A model generated the notes under the pieces. That model was not told where the DNA came from, ran no database searches, and saw only the letters and a program-made list of their open reading frames with translations. The position numbers and the translations under genes are program-made. Below, one piece after another: positions 60,913 through 64,000 of a stretch of DNA of 64,000 nucleotides. The stretch is from Byssothecium circinans. Lineage: Eukaryota; Ascomycota; Dothideomycetes; Pleosporales; Massarinaceae. The stretch lies in contig ML976978.1 in assembly GCA_010015675.1 (NCBI GenBank), positions 824,950-888,949 of the forward strand. The letters are read 5' to 3'. Each line of letters starts with the position of its first letter. Position 1 is the first letter of the stretch.

Positions 60913-62697
60913 ATGGACCCAATTGAGGCAGCGTTGACAGCGTTGGAATCCCTGGACCTTGGAGAAAAAGTTAATCTTACTCAGACTGCAAGAGAGTATG
61001 GTGTTAATCAATCAACGCTGTCGCGAAGGTGGCGCGGGGTCTAGGGCTCCCGTGCAGAGCAATATGAAAATCAGCGACTATTAAACAACCGTCAAGAGCA
61101 GGAGCTTGTACAGTATATTGATAGGCTGTGTGAGCAAGGCCTACCACCTACCAGGAACATGATAGGCAACTTTGCCAGTGAGATAAGCGGCAGAAAGGCA
61201 GGCAAGGCATGGCCGGATCGATTTATCAAGCGCCACCAAATTAACCTAGTATCAAAATGGACGAGCGGTATAAACAAGGAGAGAAAGAGAGCTGATTCTG
61301 CCTTTAAATACGCGCTATATTTTGAGCTCTTAAAGCGCAAAATTGAAGAATACGATATTCAGCCAGAGAACATGTATAATATGGATGAGAAGGGTTTCCT
61401 TATTAGAGTCCTGTCAAAGATAAAGCGGATCTTCTCTCAACGGAGGTATGAGGAGGGAGGAGTTAGGCAGATCGTTTAGGACGGCAATCGCGAGTGGATT
61501 ACGATGATTGCCTGCATATGCGCTGATGGATCGTCACTGTCCCTAGGCCTTATTTATTAAGCGCGTTTGGGTAACATTCAAGACTTATGGCTATAGGATT
61601 TTAATCCTACAGTACACAAGGCCTTCTTTGCCTCATCTCCTAGTAGATGGATGAACGATAACCTTAGGCTTTAATGGTTGAAGACTATCTTTGATTAAGA
61701 AACTAAACCAAAGGTTCCACCGCGGCGATACCAACTGCTCATCCTCAACGGCCATGGATCCCATGTGAATATGAAGTTTATTAAGTACTGTAATGATTAT
61801 AAGATCCTCCTAGTAGTATATCCTCCTTATAGTACTCATACTCTTTAACCGCTCAACGTCTGCTTGTTTAGGCCTCTCTCTCAAGCGTACAGCGCAGAGA
61901 TAGCACGCTTTATAGAAGAATCTTAGGTCTTCTCTACTATAACAAAGAGAGATTTCTTCCGCATGTTCTAGGCTGCGTGGGAGCAAGCTTTTACAGCTAA
62001 GAACATCCTCTTAGGCTTTGAATCCTGCGGTCTCCATCCTTTTAATCCTGACGTCATCCTTAGCTGATTCAGCAACCCTAGGGCAGATAGGCCTTCCTTA
62101 AGCGAGAGCTTAAGGTCAGTGCTCTCAGCTAACGACTAGAGGAGGATTGCTAAGCTCATGAGAGCAGTCTTTAACACTGCATATAATGACAAGGCTAAGT
62201 AGCTCTCACAGACGATTCACTCGCTATTAACTAAGAATATACTCTTAAAACTAGAGAATCAAGGCCTTAAAAAGGCGCTAGTGAATGAGAAGAAGCGTCG
62301 GCAGAGAGGCAGGGCTTTGCAGATTGATCTGCCTCTAAATTAGGATGGTGGAGCAATCTTCTGGAGCCTAAACAAGGTTCAGTGAGCTCGTGATCGTGAA
62401 ATATAAAAGGAGGCAGCAGCAGAGCAGGAGAGACTTTAAAAATAAGAGGAGGCTAAGCGCAAGGCTAAGGAGAAAGCAGAGAAGCAGCAGCTAATAGAGG
62501 AGCGACGTCATATAAAGGCTACTTAGCAGGAGATACGACTCCAGGAGCAGGCACGGAAAAAGCAGGAAGTAGAGGACAATAGGCATGCTCAGCAGGCGGC
62601 TGCGCAACTTAAAAAGGACATCCAATTTGCTAAACAAGCTCAAAAAAGGAGGATTCAACAATCTATTAGTCCTCAGGATGATACTGGTGGCGAGTAA
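60913..62697 (+). pseudogene. pogo/Tc5-type DDE transposase of T1 (594 codons with in-frame stops)
   Basis: ATG 60,913 to TAA 62,695-62,697 is a single register with no indel, interrupted by in-frame stops, nearly all TAG/TAA. Domain order: N-terminal psq/CENP-B-like helix-turn-helix (TQTAREYGVNQSTLSRR, residues ~25-45); Tc5/CENP-B DNA-binding region to ~residue 115; DDE core with YNMDEKGF (~residue 155), LLILNGHGSH (~residue 278) and PLNVCLFRPL (~residue 315); a Lys/Glu/Gln-rich coiled-coil-like tail. Family members have Asp in the second and third boxes; both are Asn here, by G-to-A changes, so the enzyme would be inactive even without the stops. The open frame 61,159-61,479 is part of it. 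Confidence 0.9.
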
Positions 62698-62903
62698 TCT
62701 GTTCTTGAGGTCAACCCAGCCCCCAGGCCCACCAATCGCTGGGGGCGGCAGATCAACCTCCCTACGAGGTATCACGACTAGCTGATAGCATAGAAATATT
62801 CTCCGTACTTGACTGCCTACTACTCTGTAAAATCTCGCGATATTATAATTTATATTGAGCTATACGGCCTTAAAAGCAGATATCAGTGCTCAGCGAAAAT
62901 CGT

Positions 62904-62941
62904 GCGTCAGGTGAGCCCGTGCGTCGGCTGACTAAAACCAG
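62904..62941 (-). repeat. Right terminal inverted repeat of T1
   Basis: Ends CTAAAACCAG directly before the TA target; reverse complement of the left end apart from a few mismatches. Confidence 0.93.
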
Positions 62942-62954
62942 TAGTGACCCAATA

Positions 62955-64000
62955 ACGTGTCCGTGCGCGTGATGCGCGGGCAACACCAAAACACCCTACT
63001 TTCAACACGCGACAACTCCACCAATATGGATCCAATTCAAGCTGCGATTGATGATATTGAATCACTAAAGCCAGGCGAAACTTTATCGTACACGAAAACT
63101 GCTACTAAATATGGTGTTGTACGGTCTACATTGATCCGAAGGCATCAAGGGATAACGCGCCCTACACAAGTCAAGAACTCTAGCCAGCAAAAGCTCACCC
63201 CACAGCAAGAGCAGGAGCTTATACGATATATCAAAAGACTCACTGAGAGACATATACCTCCTACTAGAGAGATGATACGGAACTTTGCCTCAACGATAGC
63301 AAAGGAGCCAGTCAGCGAGAGCTAGGTTACCCACTTTATTAACTAACACAGCATTCATCTCATCTCATAATAGATAGTTGGCATGGACAGCAATCGCCAC
63401 AAAGCTAATTTAGAGGATAAATATCGCCTCTATTTTAACCTTCTACACAGCAAGATCAATCAATATCGCATAGATCCTTGTCATATCTATAATATAGATG
63501 AAAAAGGCGTCCTAATCAGTATTATTAGTAGAATAAAGAGGATATTTAGTAGACGAATGTAGGAGAAGAAGGAGGTTAGGGCATCACTCTAGGATAGTAA
63601 TCACGCATGGATCACGCTCCTAGCATGTATCTGCGCTAATGGATCAGCTCTACTACTAAGCCTTATCTATGAGGCCGCCAACAAGGGCATCCAATCAAGC
63701 TAGGTAGAGGATATCAAGGTAGGATATTATGAAGTCTTTATTACCTCATCATCCTCTAGCTAGACAAACAACGATATTAGACTTGCCTAGCTTAAGCAGG
63801 TGTTTAATCGCTGTATAAAAGAGAAGACTTAATAATTATATTAACTTTTAATCCTAGATGGCCACAGATCTCATGTTACTATGGACTTTATTAACTACTG
63901 TGATCAGAATAGGATCCTCCTTGCTATCCTACCTCCTCATTCAACTCATACGCTTCAGCCACTTAACGTTGCGATGTTTAAGCCTCTATCAACAGCCTAC
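62955..64000 (+). mobile_element. pogo-type DNA transposon T2, cut by window end
   Basis: A second, distinct pogo-type element starting only 11 bp after the TA of T1. A plausible left terminus is ACGTGTCCGTGCGCG after TA (62,953-62,954), resembling the ACGTGTC start of P3. The right end lies outside the window, so the boundary cannot be confirmed by an inverted repeat. Confidence 0.7.
63026..64000 (+). pseudogene. pogo/Tc5-type transposase of T2, 5' part
   Basis: Homologous to the T1 transposase from its first residues (both begin MDPI). ATG 63,026 is preferred over the upstream ATG 62,957 because of this match. The frame is open to 63,325, then has TAG/TAA codons in one register: helix-turn-helix (TKTATKYGVVRSTLIRR), then YNIDEKGVL near 63,490 with Asp present, LLILDGHRSH near 63,850 with Asp present, and PLNVAMFKPL near 63,962 where Asn stands for the third Asp. 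It runs off the window. It is closer to activity than T1, but still broken. Confidence 0.88.

Larger units (their letters stand above)
60825..62941 (+). mobile_element. pogo-type DNA transposon T1, complete (2,117 bp)
   Basis: Terminal inverted repeats start CTGGTTTTAGTCAG at left and, reversed, CTGGTTTTAGTCAG at right, and share GACGCACGGGCTCACCTG over about 36 bp with few mismatches. Flanked by TA (60,823-60,824; 62,942-62,943). It encodes one transposase. RIP is mild compared with the left half of the window. Confidence 0.95.

Noticed and set aside
59100..60937. Cluster of short open frames on both strands at 59.1-60.9 kb
   Set aside because: Higher GC content makes chance frames frequent; they overlap each other on both strands, and I recognise no family or motif in them. 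One, 59,669-60,013 minus, is listed only as doubtful.

Overview
This window looks like a transposon graveyard from a filamentous ascomycete. The evidence is the element repertoire (Ty3/gypsy chromodomain retrotransposons, Fot1/pogo-like and Tc1/mariner-like elements, a DUF3435 recombinase, a fungal PD-(D/E)XK nuclease gene with roughly 50-bp introns) and a strong imprint of repeat-induced point mutation (RIP). From 1 to about 52 kb the DNA is saturated with TA, CA and TG are scarce, and former reading frames are broken almost only by TAA and TAG where Gln or Trp would be expected. Paired LTRs differ by transitions. I found no intact protein-coding gene. Nearly every open frame longer than 60 codons is a shadow or a fragment.

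Left stack (1-24,814). One plus-strand Ty3/gypsy chromovirus (A) runs from before the window to its 3' LTR. It is split by a minus-strand relative (B, 4,459-12,894, TSD CTAGA) and by a Fot1-like DNA transposon (P1, 13,302-22,657, TSD TA). B carries a MITE (Y1, 9,358-10,310, containing an assembly gap). P1 carries another minus-strand retrotransposon (C, 13,593-21,086, TSD AGGAC). A second MITE (Y2) follows at 24,828-25,970.

Middle (25,973-35,484). This is very AT-rich RIP-mutated DNA with two direct copies of a ~1.6-kb unit (Z1, Z2), several minisatellites, a TTA microsatellite and one long coding-like stretch I cannot name.

Right stack (35,485-~52,000). A minus-strand retrotransposon (E) inserted in Z2 is interrupted by Fot1-like P2, then by MITE Y3, then by Fot1-like P3. 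P3 itself holds a Tc1/mariner element (M1) and a complete, less mutated chromovirus (D, TSD TAACT). The distal halves of E and Y3 are not found.

Right end (52-64 kb). RIP is milder here and gene structure is readable: a DUF3435 tyrosine-recombinase-like pseudogene with zinc fingers and a chromo-like tail, a three-exon PD-(D/E)XK nuclease-like pseudogene with only nonsense changes, an unexplained GC-richer stretch (58.7-60.8 kb), and two neighbouring pogo-type (CENP-B/Tc5 HTH) elements, the second cut by the window end.

Target-site duplications allow the order of insertions to be read directly. The Fot1-like elements and the MITEs share termini built from tandem 17-bp units, which suggests that one transposase family mobilised them all.
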